Made by a program: the position numbers and the translations under genes. Below, piece after piece: positions 22,950 through 30,719 of a DNA stretch of 37,963 nucleotides. The notes below the pieces were generated by a model. The model ran no database searches. It was given only the letters and a program-made list of their open reading frames with translations, and was not told where the DNA came from. The DNA lies in contig CAZZWS010000010.1 in assembly GCA_964657795.1 (NCBI GenBank), positions 1 to 37,963 of the forward strand, given 5' to 3'. Positions within the stretch are counted from its first letter, which is position 1; each line of letters starts with the position of its first letter. The stretch is from CAHJXF01 sp964657795 (lineage in GTDB: Bacteria; Pseudomonadota; Gammaproteobacteria; Burkholderiales; Burkholderiaceae_D).

Positions 22950-24920
22950 TCAACCGGCGATGGTCTCCATCAGCTTCTTGCGGGAAGCGATGAGCGTGTT
23001 CGAATCCATGTCGACGAATCCCGGAATGGCATCGGCAGCGAGATCACCCCGATACCGGTCGAGCACGCGACAGAACGGATCCATCAAATCGGGATCGAAT
23101 TGCGTTGCCTTGAGACGCATCATCTCGTCGAGCGCCCGTTCATGCGTCCACGCTTTCTTGTAGGAACGCGCGTGCGTCAGCGCGTCATACACGTCCGCGT
23201 AGGCGCAGACGCGGGCAGACATCGGGATGTCGCTTCCCGCCAATCGCGTCGGATAACCCGCGCCACTCCACCACTCATGATGATGCCGGGCGATATCGGT
23301 CGCCATCCGCAATGTCGGATCATCCGATCCCGAAAGGATCTGGGCACCGACTTCCGTATGCAATCGCATCGCCGCCATTTCGGCGGCATCCAGTGGCCCG
23401 GGTTTCAGGAGAATGACTTCATTGACTGCAATCTTTCCGATGTCATGCAATCGCGCCGCGTGCTCGACCTGGACGCAGAAAGTCTCGTCCATACCGACTT
23501 CGCGCGCCAGCATGGCCGCAAGATGGCCAACGCGGAAACAATGCTGCCCGGTCTCGTCGTCAAAGAACTCGGCAGCGATCGCCCAGTTTTCGGCGGTGTC
23601 CACGGCATCGGTACGAATTTCGCGTCGAATGCTGCGAGCGCGAAGCTTGGCCATGTCTTCATGAATGACCGTCAACTCTTCATGTTTTACGAGTTCTAGC
23701 TTTTCGCCGGAGGCCAGATCTGGCGAGCCTCCAATATCTGTGTCACATAACCAGTCCTTGGCTACGGCGAGCGGGTCTACATGCACGCGCCAAGGTTGCG
23801 CGTCTTGCACCGACTCGGGACTGGCACGTCTGCTCGCCAACTGGCGATAGAATTTCGCTTTCTTGACACTGGTAGTGTATTCGACCAACTCCCGTGCAAA
23901 AGTAAGACCTTTCGCAACGTCATCCGGTTCAATCGCATCACTATAAACTTTGATCAGCGCCTGAAGAACCCAGTGATGATACAAACGGGTACGCGTGCTT
24001 TCCTTACACAACCTCAAAAGAGTGGCTCTCGATGAGGAACGCTCACCGAGTGCCCAATCGCATAGGGAGCGCGAGATGATTAACAACGTCTGCACGCGTT
24101 GATTGACGACTGCGCCTAAGCCTGCCCTTGCGTCACTAAAAGTATTTTCAATGAACGTGAGGGCCTCGACTTCGCGCCCCGAGTCAATCAGATAGAGCAC
24201 CCGGTCCTTCTCGAAAAAAGCACGTCCTAAGTCGCCAAATGCGAAATCGAGATACCGCTGACCTTGGTCGAGAAAATAGCGCGCGGCATCACTATCGCCT
24301 ATCCTGTGAGCCGAGAATAAGCCGGTGGACGAACATTGAACTTTGAGACCCTTAACTACAGAAGAATGATCCTCTAGATCCAGAACTTGCCGGCATATCA
24401 GAATCGCTTGTCGATAATGCCCCATCTCCTGCATTAGCGTCGCCACATTGGCTAAGCACGCAGTCTCGATGACCGGATCATCGATTTCTTTCGAAAGCGC
24501 AAGTGCTTGCTGAAGACATTGCATCGCCGCCGTAAAATCTGCGATATCTCCGTAATGCGAGCCGAGAACGTTATAAATTCGTCTCTGAATCTGAATGTCA
24601 CCGGATTGCGTCGCGACCTCTGCGACTCGGCGCCCGAGATGGATTGCATCTGTCGATCGATTGATCTCAAACAACAATACGCAAGTTCGAATCAATACAT
24701 GTGCGGCGGATGACAGAGATTGCGGACACATTGAGTCCGCGAGCTCTTTAGCTGTCTCGAAAGTTTCCGAGTGTGCGTCTAACTGGTCCCGGTCAAGTAA
24801 GTCTTCGAGTCGTTTGACGAGGCTTTCGACGATAGACGCTGTCCTGGTCGCCTCAACTTGCAGGTCACCGCTCCTTTCCGAACTACGTGCCGTGATGCGT
24901 GAAAAGTCGGGCGATGGCAT
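22950..24920 (-). CDS. TPR-repeat HD-GYP domain protein (putative cyclic-di-GMP phosphodiesterase)
   Basis: A 656-aa cytoplasmic protein. Residues about 20-400 are all-helical TPR-like repeats (for instance YNVLGSHYGDIADFTAAMQC and LANVATLMQEMGHYRQAILI). A linker helix leads to an HD-GYP domain (about 445-625). Its motifs are HCFRVGHLAAMLA, LHDIGKIAV (His492-Asp493), HTEVGAQIL, HHEWWSGAGYP (GYP at 555-557) and YADVYDALTHARSYK. All metal and GYP residues are present; the usual WDGxGYP Asp is Ser. HD-GYP enzymes linearise cyclic-di-GMP. TPR domains often bind peptides or proteins. No signal or membrane helix is seen. The 5' half is AT-richer than its neighbours, suggesting acquisition. The start is the ATG at 24920; TTG at 24965 is an alternative. 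Divergent from a tiny peptide gene. Confidence 0.88.
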   Translation of the reverse strand: MPSPDFSRITARSSERSGDLQVEATRTASIVESLVKRLEDLLDRDQLDAHSETFETAKELADSMCPQSLSSAAHVLIRTCVLLFEINRSTDAIHLGRRVAEVATQSGDIQIQRRIYNVLGSHYGDIADFTAAMQCLQQALALSKEIDDPVIETACLANVATLMQEMGHYRQAILICRQVLDLEDHSSVVKGLKVQCSSTGLFSAHRIGDSDAARYFLDQGQRYLDFAFGDLGRAFFEKDRVLYLIDSGREVEALTFIENTFSDARAGLGAVVNQRVQTLLIISRSLCDWALGERSSSRATLLRLCKESTRTRLYHHWVLQALIKVYSDAIEPDDVAKGLTFARELVEYTTSVKKAKFYRQLASRRASPESVQDAQPWRVHVDPLAVAKDWLCDTDIGGSPDLASGEKLELVKHEELTVIHEDMAKLRARSIRREIRTDAVDTAENWAIAAEFFDDETGQHCFRVGHLAAMLAREVGMDETFCVQVEHAARLHDIGKIAVNEVILLKPGPLDAAEMAAMRLHTEVGAQILSGSDDPTLRMATDIARHHHEWWSGAGYPTRLAGSDIPMSARVCAYADVYDALTHARSYKKAWTHERALDEMMRLKATQFDPDLMDPFCRVLDRYRGDLAADAIPGFVDMDSNTLIASRKKLMETIAG

Positions 24921-25006
24921 GGCGATGCAGAAAAAGGGCTTTCCATGTTGGACACTCTTTGACAATATCTGGCCATAGCTGACTCTCGATGTCGGCTATG
25001 CCCCTG

Positions 25007-25090
25007 GTGAAACAACATTGGCTCGACAGCGCTCGTTGTTTCACTTCAATTGCTATTAGGCTGAAGTGGATTAGGCCACTAGGTCTAGTG
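25007..25090. promoter_or_regulatory. Cluster of inverted and direct repeats between TPR-HD-GYP and peptide gene
   Basis: Four repeat pairs lie in 84 bp. GTGAAACAAC (25007-25016) is inverted perfectly as GTTGTTTCAC (25035-25044). CACTTCA (25042-25048) is inverted as TGAAGTG (25062-25068). ATTAGGC occurs directly at 25055-25061 and 25070-25076. CACTAG-GT-CTAGTG lies at 25077-25090. Their position between divergent genes suggests operators or a structured leader. No clear -35/-10 pair could be fixed. Confidence 0.6.
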
Positions 25091-25100
25091 CTAATTCTTC

Positions 25101-25115
25101 TAAGGAAAATCCTTA
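25101..25115 (+). promoter_or_regulatory. Ribosome-binding site inside a perfect small hairpin
   Basis: TAAGGA (25101-25106), AAA, TCCTTA (25110-25115). The AAGGA Shine-Dalgarno is 8 bases from the ATG and lies wholly in one arm; the A of the ATG is the last base of the other. Folding would mask ribosome access. The stem is short and partly AU, so the effect would be modest. Confidence 0.6.
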
Positions 25116-25201
25116 TGTTTACGACTGACACGCAATTGGTTGTGATCGAAGACGCATTGCTTGCAGAAGTTGGTGGCGGATCGAACGTCAATTCGATCTA
25201 A
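25115..25201 (+). CDS. 28-aa double-glycine-leader peptide precursor (putative)
   Basis: A 28-codon gene with ATG at 25115, a good Shine-Dalgarno (AAGGA, 8-base spacing), a TAA stop and a GC-rich hairpin 11 bp later. The product starts MFTTDTQLVV and continues IEDALLAEVGGG, then SNVNSI. Cleavage after the third Gly puts hydrophobic residues at -12 (Ile), -7 (Leu) and -4 (Val) and Gly at -2 and -1, the double-glycine leader pattern cut by C39-peptidase ABC exporters. The released peptide would be SNVNSI. An alternative cut gives GSNVNSI. The frame extends upstream to 24989, but the ribosome site supports the internal ATG. No exporter is in the window. Function is unknown; a signal peptide sensed by the adjacent TPR protein is my hypothesis. 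Confidence 0.6.
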   Translation: MFTTDTQLVVIEDALLAEVGGGSNVNSI

Positions 25202-25337
25202 GTGCTAATGAGCCCGCCGCCCCCGCGGCGGGTTCTTCGACGAAGTATCGTCGCAGGTATCTCTTCGGCAGCCGCTTCGGAAACTTAAGGTTAGGTTTTT
25301 CTCCTGGTCTTGATCCGGAGTCCGAGACGGCGCTCAA
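25188..25337 (-). CDS. Possible 49-aa basic small protein overlapping the ychF stop (weak)
   Basis: A frame starts at TTG 25337, overlapping the ychF TGA (TTGA), and ends at 25188. It contains a strongly basic stretch (KFPKRLPKRYLRRYFVEEP) followed by an Ala/Gly tail that comes from the terminator hairpin of the opposite gene. There is no good Shine-Dalgarno, codon use is mixed, and the 3' end runs antisense into the peptide gene. Recorded because the basic core looks protein-like; it may well be chance. Confidence 0.2.
   Translation of the reverse strand: MSAVSDSGSRPGEKPNLKFPKRLPKRYLRRYFVEEPAAGAAGSLALRSN
25213..25236 (+). terminator. Hairpin terminator after the peptide gene
   Basis: CCCGCCGC (25213-25220), CCCC loop, GCGGCGGG (25225-25232), then TTCTTC. 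A perfect 8-bp GC stem with an imperfect T tail, 11 bp past the peptide stop. Confidence 0.7.
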
Positions 25338-26425
25338 ACATTGAACCGGAAGTGCATCACGTCTCCGTCGCGGACGACGTACTCCTTGCCTTCCAGTCGC
25401 ATCTTCCCCTTTTCCTTCGCCCCGGCCTCGCCCTTCGCGGCGACGAAGTCCGCGTAGCCGATCACCTCGGCGCGGATGAACCCGCGTTCGAAGTCCGTGT
25501 GGATCACACCAGCCGCTTGCGGCGCCGTGGCGCCCACCGCCACCGTCCACGCGCGCACTTCCTTCTCCCCGGCCGTGAAGTAGGTCTGCAGCCCGAGCAA
25601 GGTGTAGCTCGCCTGGATCAGGCGGTTGAGGCCCGGCTCGGTCATGCCCATGTCCGCGAGGAAGACCGACTTGTCCTCGTCGGACAGGTCGGCGATCTCC
25701 GCTTCGATGGCGGCGCTGATCGCGACCACGGGCGCGCCTTGCGCCCTGGCGTAGATGGCGAGCTGGTCGAGCAGCGGGTTGTTCGTGAAGCCGTGCTCCG
25801 ACACATTGGCGACGAACATGGCGGGCTTGGCCGTGATCAGGCACAGCGGCTTGAGTAGGGTCATCTCGTCCGCGTCCAGCTTCAGCGCCCTGACCGGCTT
25901 GGCCTCGTTGAGCTGCGGCTCGACCTTGGCGAGGACGGTCAGCAGCTTCGCCGCCTCCTTGTCGCCGCCTCGCGCCAGCTTCGTGACGCGGTGGATCGTC
26001 TTTTCCATCGTGGCGAGGTCCGCCAGCGCCAGTTCGGTCTGGATCACCTCGATGTCGGCCAGCGGATCGACCTTGCCGGCAACGTGGATGACGTTCGGAT
26101 CCTCGAAGCACCTGACCACGTTGACGAGGGCATCGGTCTCGCGGATGTGAGCCAGGAACTGGTTACCCAGGCCTTCGCCCTTCGACGCGCCGGCGACTAG
26201 GCCGGCGATGTCGACGAACTCGACGATCGCCGGCATCACGCGCTCCGGGCGGACGATGGCGGCGAGTTCGCCGAGCCGATGGTCCGGCACTTCCACGACG
26301 CCGGTGTTGGGCTCGATCGTGCAGAACGGGTAGTTCTCGGCGGCGATCCCGGCTTTCGTCAGCGCGTTGAACAGGGTGGACTTACCGACGTTGGGTAGAC
26401 CAACGATGCCGCAGCGAAGCGCCAT
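25334..26425 (-). CDS. ychF: Redox-regulated ATPase/GTPase YchF
   Basis: A 363-aa Obg-like P-loop protein of universal distribution. It hydrolyses ATP, associates with ribosomes and affects stress and translation. Walker A is GLPNVGKST (9-17), followed by the switch segment ENYPFCTIEPNTGVV, and DIAGLVAGASKGEGLGNQFL is G3 with its extension. Family blocks DALVNVVRCFED and a C-terminal TGS domain (GLQTYFTAGEKEVRAWTV, GVIHTDFERGFIRAEVI, ending GDVMHFRFNV) complete it. The ATG at 26425 gives MALRCGIVG, the standard start. Full length. Confidence 0.97.
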   Translation of the reverse strand: MALRCGIVGLPNVGKSTLFNALTKAGIAAENYPFCTIEPNTGVVEVPDHRLGELAAIVRPERVMPAIVEFVDIAGLVAGASKGEGLGNQFLAHIRETDALVNVVRCFEDPNVIHVAGKVDPLADIEVIQTELALADLATMEKTIHRVTKLARGGDKEAAKLLTVLAKVEPQLNEAKPVRALKLDADEMTLLKPLCLITAKPAMFVANVSEHGFTNNPLLDQLAIYARAQGAPVVAISAAIEAEIADLSDEDKSVFLADMGMTEPGLNRLIQASYTLLGLQTYFTAGEKEVRAWTVAVGATAPQAAGVIHTDFERGFIRAEVIGYADFVAAKGEAGAKEKGKMRLEGKEYVVRDGDVMHFRFNV

Positions 26426-26508
26426 GGATGACTCGCAATCGAAAAACCCGACATTCTACTGGCGGCTGGCGTCGCGCCGGAGCGGGCGCGGCGGCACGGG
26501 CACGATCG

Positions 26509-27111
26509 TCAGGACAGCAGCTGTTTGACGTCGTGCGTCACGGCCGCTGCCGTCTCGCCCTGGCGAACGAACAGGCGGATGTGGCCAGCGGGGTCGAACA
26601 CGTAGGTGCCGGCCGTGTGATCCAGCGTGTACGACCCGGGTGTCGACCCGGGGACCCGCTGATAGAAGACCTTGAAGTCCTTCGCGGTCTGCGCGGTCGT
26701 CGCAGGGTCTCCGAACAGCCCGACGAAACGTGGATCGAAGGCAGGAACGTATTGCGCCAGCAGTTGCGGCGTGTCGCGCTCGGGATCGAGCGTCACGAAG
26801 AGCACCTGGACCCGATCGGCCTCCGGCCCGAGCGACGCCATGACGGTCTTCAGGTCCGCCATCGTCGTCGGGCAGACATCGGGGCACCGGGTGTACCCGA
26901 AGAACATCATCACGACCTTGCCTTTGTAGTCGGCCAGACTGCGCGGCTTGCCAGCCGCGTCGATGAGATGAAAATCCTGCGCGTAGTCGGCGCCGGTGAT
27001 GTCGACGCTTTCGAACTGCGGCTTGGTCGGCGCGCACGCGGCGAGCATCAGGGCGCAGGCGATGGCGAACGCCGCTGGCCAGCGTAAGCCACGGCGCGAC
27101 TCGGCGCTCAT
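26509..27111 (-). CDS. SCO1/SenC copper chaperone lipoprotein
   Basis: A 200-aa membrane-anchored thioredoxin-fold protein that delivers copper to, or reduces, the CuA site of oxidase subunit II. Lipobox LAAC has Cys26. The copper motif is TRCPDVCPTT (Cys76, Cys80) with the distal His165 in TLDHTAG. LDPERDTPQLLAQY is also SCO-typical. The ATG overlaps the ctaB stop (ATGA), so it is coupled to heme A synthesis and to the cox cluster. Confidence 0.95.
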   Translation of the reverse strand: MSAESRRGLRWPAAFAIACALMLAACAPTKPQFESVDITGADYAQDFHLIDAAGKPRSLADYKGKVVMMFFGYTRCPDVCPTTMADLKTVMASLGPEADRVQVLFVTLDPERDTPQLLAQYVPAFDPRFVGLFGDPATTAQTAKDFKVFYQRVPGSTPGSYTLDHTAGTYVFDPAGHIRLFVRQGETAAAVTHDVKQLLS

Positions 27112-28010
27112 CCGATCAGGTAGTGATCGACCAGCAGCGCGACGAACAGCAGCGACAGGTAGAGGATCGAATAGCGGAAGGTCTTCCGCGCGAAGTGGTC
27201 CGAGGTCGCCTCGTCGGGCGCCCGCCAGATGGACCACGAAAGCCGGAGGAATTGCGCGCCGAGGATCAGCGCGGCCGCGAGGTATGGCCAGCCGCTCATC
27301 CGCATCGCGAACGGCAGCAGCGTGGTGCCGACCAGGGCCACCGTGTAGAGCAGGATGTGCAAGCGCGTGTAGCGGGCGCCATGCGTGACTGGCAGCATCG
27401 GCAGGCCCGACTTGCGGAAGTCTTCGGTGCGGTACAGCGCCAGCGCCCAGAAATGTGGCGGTGTCCAGACGAAGATGATTAGCACGAGAACCCATGCCTG
27501 GGCCGGCACCTGATCCGCCATCGCCGCCCATCCGAGCGCGGGCGGCATCGCGCCCGAGGCGCCGCCGATGACGATGTTCTGCGGCGTCATCGGCTTCAAC
27601 AGCATCGTGTAGACGATCGCGTAACCGACGAACGTCGCGAACGTGAGCCACATCGTCAGCGGGTTGACGAAATGCGCGAGCACGAACATGCCCGCGCCGC
27701 CGACGAGACCGGAACCGATCAGGATCTCGGTCGGGGACAGCTCGCCGGACGCGGACGCACGACGCGCCGTGCGCGCCATCCGCGCGTCGAGTTCACGCTC
27801 GGCCAGGCAGTTGACCGCGAAAGCGGCGCTGGCCAGGAGCCAGATGCCGATGGTGGCGGTGATCAACTTCGACAACGGCGGCATGCCCGGCACGGCGAGG
27901 AACATGCCGATGACCGCGCAGAAGACGGCGAGCTGCGTTACCCGTGGCTTCGTCAGCACGTAGTATTGCGTGAGCTTGCGGCCGAAAGGCGCAGACAGGA
28001 CTTGTTGCAT
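27108..28010 (-). CDS. ctaB: Protoheme IX farnesyltransferase (heme O synthase)
   Basis: A 300-aa UbiA-family inner-membrane prenyltransferase (also named cyoE) that adds farnesyl to heme B, giving heme O for CtaA. About nine membrane helices are evident. The first motif is NCLAERELDARMARTARR. It keeps the Asn and last Asp of the UbiA pattern but has Glu where many CyoE proteins have Asp (RDID), a variation I believe is usual in betaproteobacteria. VWTPPHFWALALYRTEDF is the second conserved block. AAGG lies shortly before the ATG at 28010. Confidence 0.95.
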   Translation of the reverse strand: MQQVLSAPFGRKLTQYYVLTKPRVTQLAVFCAVIGMFLAVPGMPPLSKLITATIGIWLLASAAFAVNCLAERELDARMARTARRASASGELSPTEILIGSGLVGGAGMFVLAHFVNPLTMWLTFATFVGYAIVYTMLLKPMTPQNIVIGGASGAMPPALGWAAMADQVPAQAWVLVLIIFVWTPPHFWALALYRTEDFRKSGLPMLPVTHGARYTRLHILLYTVALVGTTLLPFAMRMSGWPYLAAALILGAQFLRLSWSIWRAPDEATSDHFARKTFRYSILYLSLLFVALLVDHYLIG

Positions 28011-28069
28011 CGGGACCTTGCTTGAAGCGATGGAGCCGCGGCGTTCGAATGACCGGCGCGTGGCCCGGA

Positions 28070-29284
28070 TCAGTCCGCGACGGGGCGGAACGCGGCGGTC
28101 ACGATGGAAGTATTGACCGAAGCGGCAGAAGCGGATTCGACTGGCACAACGTGAGACTTCGTCGCCCGGGCACCCCTGTCCGCGAGGAGCCGGTAATTTA
28201 TCACGATCAGCGTGCAGACGAGACCCGCCGCGCCCGCGTTGTGCAACACGGCCGCGACCAGGGGCCATGCGAATACGACGTTGACGAGTCCGCTAACGAA
28301 CTGCGCGACCAGCAAAGCCAGCAGGACGCGCGCCGCGCGCGCGACCCGCGGCTGGTTCCAGCATCGCCACGCGAGCGCGCCGAGAACCACGACGACGACG
28401 CCCGCGAAGCTGCGATGCACCCAGTGGATCGCCGTGAGCGCTTCGATCGACAAATAACGACCGTCGGCGGACTTGCCGAGCTCCCGCCACAAATGGAAAC
28501 CGTCCTGGAAGTCCATCGCCGGAATCCAGACGCCCTGGCAGGTCGGAAAATCGCTGCATGCCAAAACGGCGTAGTTGGCGCTCACCCATCCCCCGAGCGC
28601 GATCTGCAGCACCAGCACCGCGGCACCGGCCAGCGCGAGGACGCGAATCCAGGTCTTCGAGGGCGCCGCAGGTTCGCCGGGCGCGGCATCTCCGTCGAGC
28701 CTCAGGGCGTGCCACAGCAACGCTGCGAGCAACGACAGGCCGAGCAGCAGGTGCGTCGTGACGAAGATCGGTTGCAGCTTCTGAGTGACCGTCCAAGCGC
28801 CGAACGCGCCCTGCAGCACCACGAGCCCGAGCAGACCGAACGCAAGGCCGGGATGCGCAAACCCCACGGCTCGGTCCCGTCGTCGACGGATCGACCGGAC
28901 GACGCTGGTCACGAATATCGCGACGATCAGCACGCCGATCGCCATCGCCAGGTAGCGATGGATCATTTCGATCCAGGCCTTCTGCATCGTGACCGGTCCC
29001 GACGGCATCGCCGCTTCCGCGCCGTGGATGTCGGTCGCGGCCATCAACGGGTTGGCCTTCGCGTAGCAGCCGGGCCAGTCCGGGCAGCCGAGGCCGGAGT
29101 CGGTGAGCCGCGTGAAGCCGCCGAAGACCACGAGGTCGAAGGTCAGGAATACCGTGACCCAGGCCAGCCGTCGCAGCCGATCGCCACGTCCCTTGCCCGC
29201 GCGCCCGATCCAGATCGCGCCCAGTGGCACCGAGGCGATCGCCAGGCCCTTGAAGGCCAGCAGGAGGAGATCGAAGCCGTGCAT
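28070..29284 (-). CDS. ctaA: Heme A synthase (COX15/CtaA family)
   Basis: A 404-aa inner-membrane enzyme oxidising the C8 methyl of heme O to a formyl group, giving heme A for the oxidase. Two similar four-helix halves are seen. Heme-ligand His occur in EMIHRYLAM, VTTHLLLG, AIHWVHRSFA and AVLHNAGAA. A periplasmic Cys pair lies in GLGCPDWPGC (Cys67, Cys73) and a second in ACSDFPTC. The C-terminal tail after the last helix is polar and unconserved. It lies between the SCO-like gene and ctaB, and its stop is 59 bp before the ctaB start. Confidence 0.95.
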   Translation of the reverse strand: MHGFDLLLLAFKGLAIASVPLGAIWIGRAGKGRGDRLRRLAWVTVFLTFDLVVFGGFTRLTDSGLGCPDWPGCYAKANPLMAATDIHGAEAAMPSGPVTMQKAWIEMIHRYLAMAIGVLIVAIFVTSVVRSIRRRRDRAVGFAHPGLAFGLLGLVVLQGAFGAWTVTQKLQPIFVTTHLLLGLSLLAALLWHALRLDGDAAPGEPAAPSKTWIRVLALAGAAVLVLQIALGGWVSANYAVLACSDFPTCQGVWIPAMDFQDGFHLWRELGKSADGRYLSIEALTAIHWVHRSFAGVVVVVLGALAWRCWNQPRVARAARVLLALLVAQFVSGLVNVVFAWPLVAAVLHNAGAAGLVCTLIVINYRLLADRGARATKSHVVPVESASAASVNTSIVTAAFRPVAD

Positions 29285-29296
29285 GACGCCGTGGCG

Positions 29297-29935
29297 CTAA
29301 CCGATACGCGAAGCGCTCAACAGCTTCTTGAGGTCGACCTTGGTCTTGTTGGGGTCGGCATCGAGTGGAAACCGCATCATCAGGTTGCCGAGCGGATCGA
29401 CGATGTAGATGTGGTCCGCCCAGGCTGCCGGAGGCTCGGCGGGATCGTGCGGCAGCCAGCGCGCCAGGTCGGCAGGATCGGCGCGCAGCATCCCGGTTCC
29501 GTCGTACTCGCGGATCAGCATGGTCGACAGCGGCGCCTGGTCGGGAATCAGCCAGACCCGCTGCACCCGCTCGCGCTCGCGCCCGGTCGTAAGTCGCACC
29601 TGACGCATGTGATACAGGCGATCGACGCAGGCGGCGGGACAGTCACCGCCCGCGATCATCAGCATCGTCCATTTGCCCCGCAGCGCGGTGCTGTCGAACG
29701 GCCGGCCGTCGAGCGTCTTGAGGGCCAGCGACGGCATCGGACGCTGCGGATCGACCAAGGCGCCGTAGTTGCTGCGCGCGCTCGGCCGCACGAAGTAGTA
29801 GGCGCAATACGATGCGATGACCGGCGCCGCGCAGATCGCGACGACGAGCCACAGCTTGAGGCGGCTGCGGCTACGACCGTTCTGCGCGTCACTGTGCACT
29901 GGGTTCGGGGCTTGGATCGGGTTGGTGGCAAGCAT
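29297..29935 (-). CDS. SCO-like thioredoxin-fold membrane protein of cox clusters
   Basis: A 212-aa protein with one membrane helix (about 27-49) and a periplasmic thioredoxin-like domain. Its GKWTMLMIAGGDCPAAC holds a CxxxC pair (Cys99, Cys103) like that of SCO proteins. The later DHIYIVDPLGNLMMRFP resembles the SCO/Redoxin C-terminus. The SCO His is not evident. Probably an accessory copper or thiol factor for oxidase assembly. The chosen ATG at 29935 gives a 47-bp overlap with surf1; a GTG at 29899 would reduce it to 11 bp, but GGGA precedes the ATG. Confidence 0.8.
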   Translation of the reverse strand: MLATNPIQAPNPVHSDAQNGRSRSRLKLWLVVAICAAPVIASYCAYYFVRPSARSNYGALVDPQRPMPSLALKTLDGRPFDSTALRGKWTMLMIAGGDCPAACVDRLYHMRQVRLTTGRERERVQRVWLIPDQAPLSTMLIREYDGTGMLRADPADLARWLPHDPAEPPAAWADHIYIVDPLGNLMMRFPLDADPNKTKVDLKKLLSASRIG

Positions 29936-30680
29936 GCTGGATCCCGCGGACGACGCGGAAGATGAGGAGTGCGGCGAGCGTCGCGGCGAGCGCGAACCAC
30001 TGGAAAGCGTAGCCGTGATGGCGGTCGATCTGTCCCTGCAGGACGCCGCCACGGTCGGGCCAGTCGCGGATCAGGCCATCGTCGGAGTGAGCGGCGTTGG
30101 ACATCGCCCCCGCATCCTGCCGAAGAATCAACGGCAACGGCGTCTGTCCGCTTGCGCGAGCGAATGCCGCAGAATCGAAATTCTGCCAGATCGTCTGCAG
30201 GCGACGCTCGGCGGGCGCGGCGAGCTCGAGCAGGCGGGGCTCGTCGGCCAGCGCCACGCCGGTCACGTCGACGACCCCCGACGGCGTCTCGTACGGCGCG
30301 ATGCGCATGCGGTCGTTTATCGCGCGCGGCGTCCACCCACGATTGACGACGACTTCGGCAGGCGCGGGACCCTCGATCCGCAGCGCCATCAGGACGTAGA
30401 AGCCCGGCTGCCCGTTCTGCGGGCGATTGTCGAGGTAGACGGTCTGATCGGGCATCCACCGGCCGCGAAAGCGCAGGTGCCGCGTCACGAGACCGGCCGG
30501 ATCACGAAGAGCCGCAGCGTCCGGCTCCACCGGCGTCGCGCTCGCAGCGACCTCGCTGCGCGCTTGCAGAACTTCTTTTCCGGCCGCGCGGCGCAATTGC
30601 CAGAAGCCGAGCGCGCACGTACCCCACACGCCCAGCAATCCGGCGATCACGGCGATGGCCAGCTTGCGCGATGGCTTCAT
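29889..30680 (-). CDS. SURF1 family cytochrome oxidase assembly protein
   Basis: A 263-aa inner-membrane protein with a helix at each end (about 8-28 and 226-244) and a periplasmic domain between, the SURF1 plan. Motifs are GFWQLRRAAGKE, RHLRFRGRW, VYLDNRPQNGQPGFYVL, VVNRGWTPR and, near the end, RHHGYAFQWFALA. Bacterial Surf1 proteins bind heme A and pass it to subunit I. Divergent from the DUF2909 gene, with 39 bp between start codons. Confidence 0.93.
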   Translation of the reverse strand: MKPSRKLAIAVIAGLLGVWGTCALGFWQLRRAAGKEVLQARSEVAASATPVEPDAAALRDPAGLVTRHLRFRGRWMPDQTVYLDNRPQNGQPGFYVLMALRIEGPAPAEVVVNRGWTPRAINDRMRIAPYETPSGVVDVTGVALADEPRLLELAAPAERRLQTIWQNFDSAAFARASGQTPLPLILRQDAGAMSNAAHSDDGLIRDWPDRGGVLQGQIDRHHGYAFQWFALAATLAALLIFRVVRGIQHACHQPDPSPEPSAQ

Positions 30681-30719
30681 GCCAAGGCCGCGTCGCGGGT
30701 CATGTGAAATAATCGATGC

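Noticed and set aside
24921..24965. TTG start 15 codons upstream for the TPR-HD-GYP protein
   Set aside because: No Shine-Dalgarno before either site; the ATG at 24920 is the more usual start. It remains possible.
24989..25114. N-terminal extension of the small peptide frame giving about 70 residues
   Set aside because: It translates through the repeat cluster with no ribosome site; the AAGGA-spaced ATG at 25115 explains the gene better.
27108..28010. Loss of the UbiA Asp motif in ctaB as a sign of inactivity
   Set aside because: The AERELD variant keeps acidic residues and, as far as I recall, similar substitutions are normal in betaproteobacterial CtaB. The gene sits in an intact oxidase cluster.
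28022..29965. 647-codon plus-strand frame opposite ctaA and the SCO-like gene
   Set aside because: It spans two genuine minus-strand genes and the composition is that of an antisense frame.
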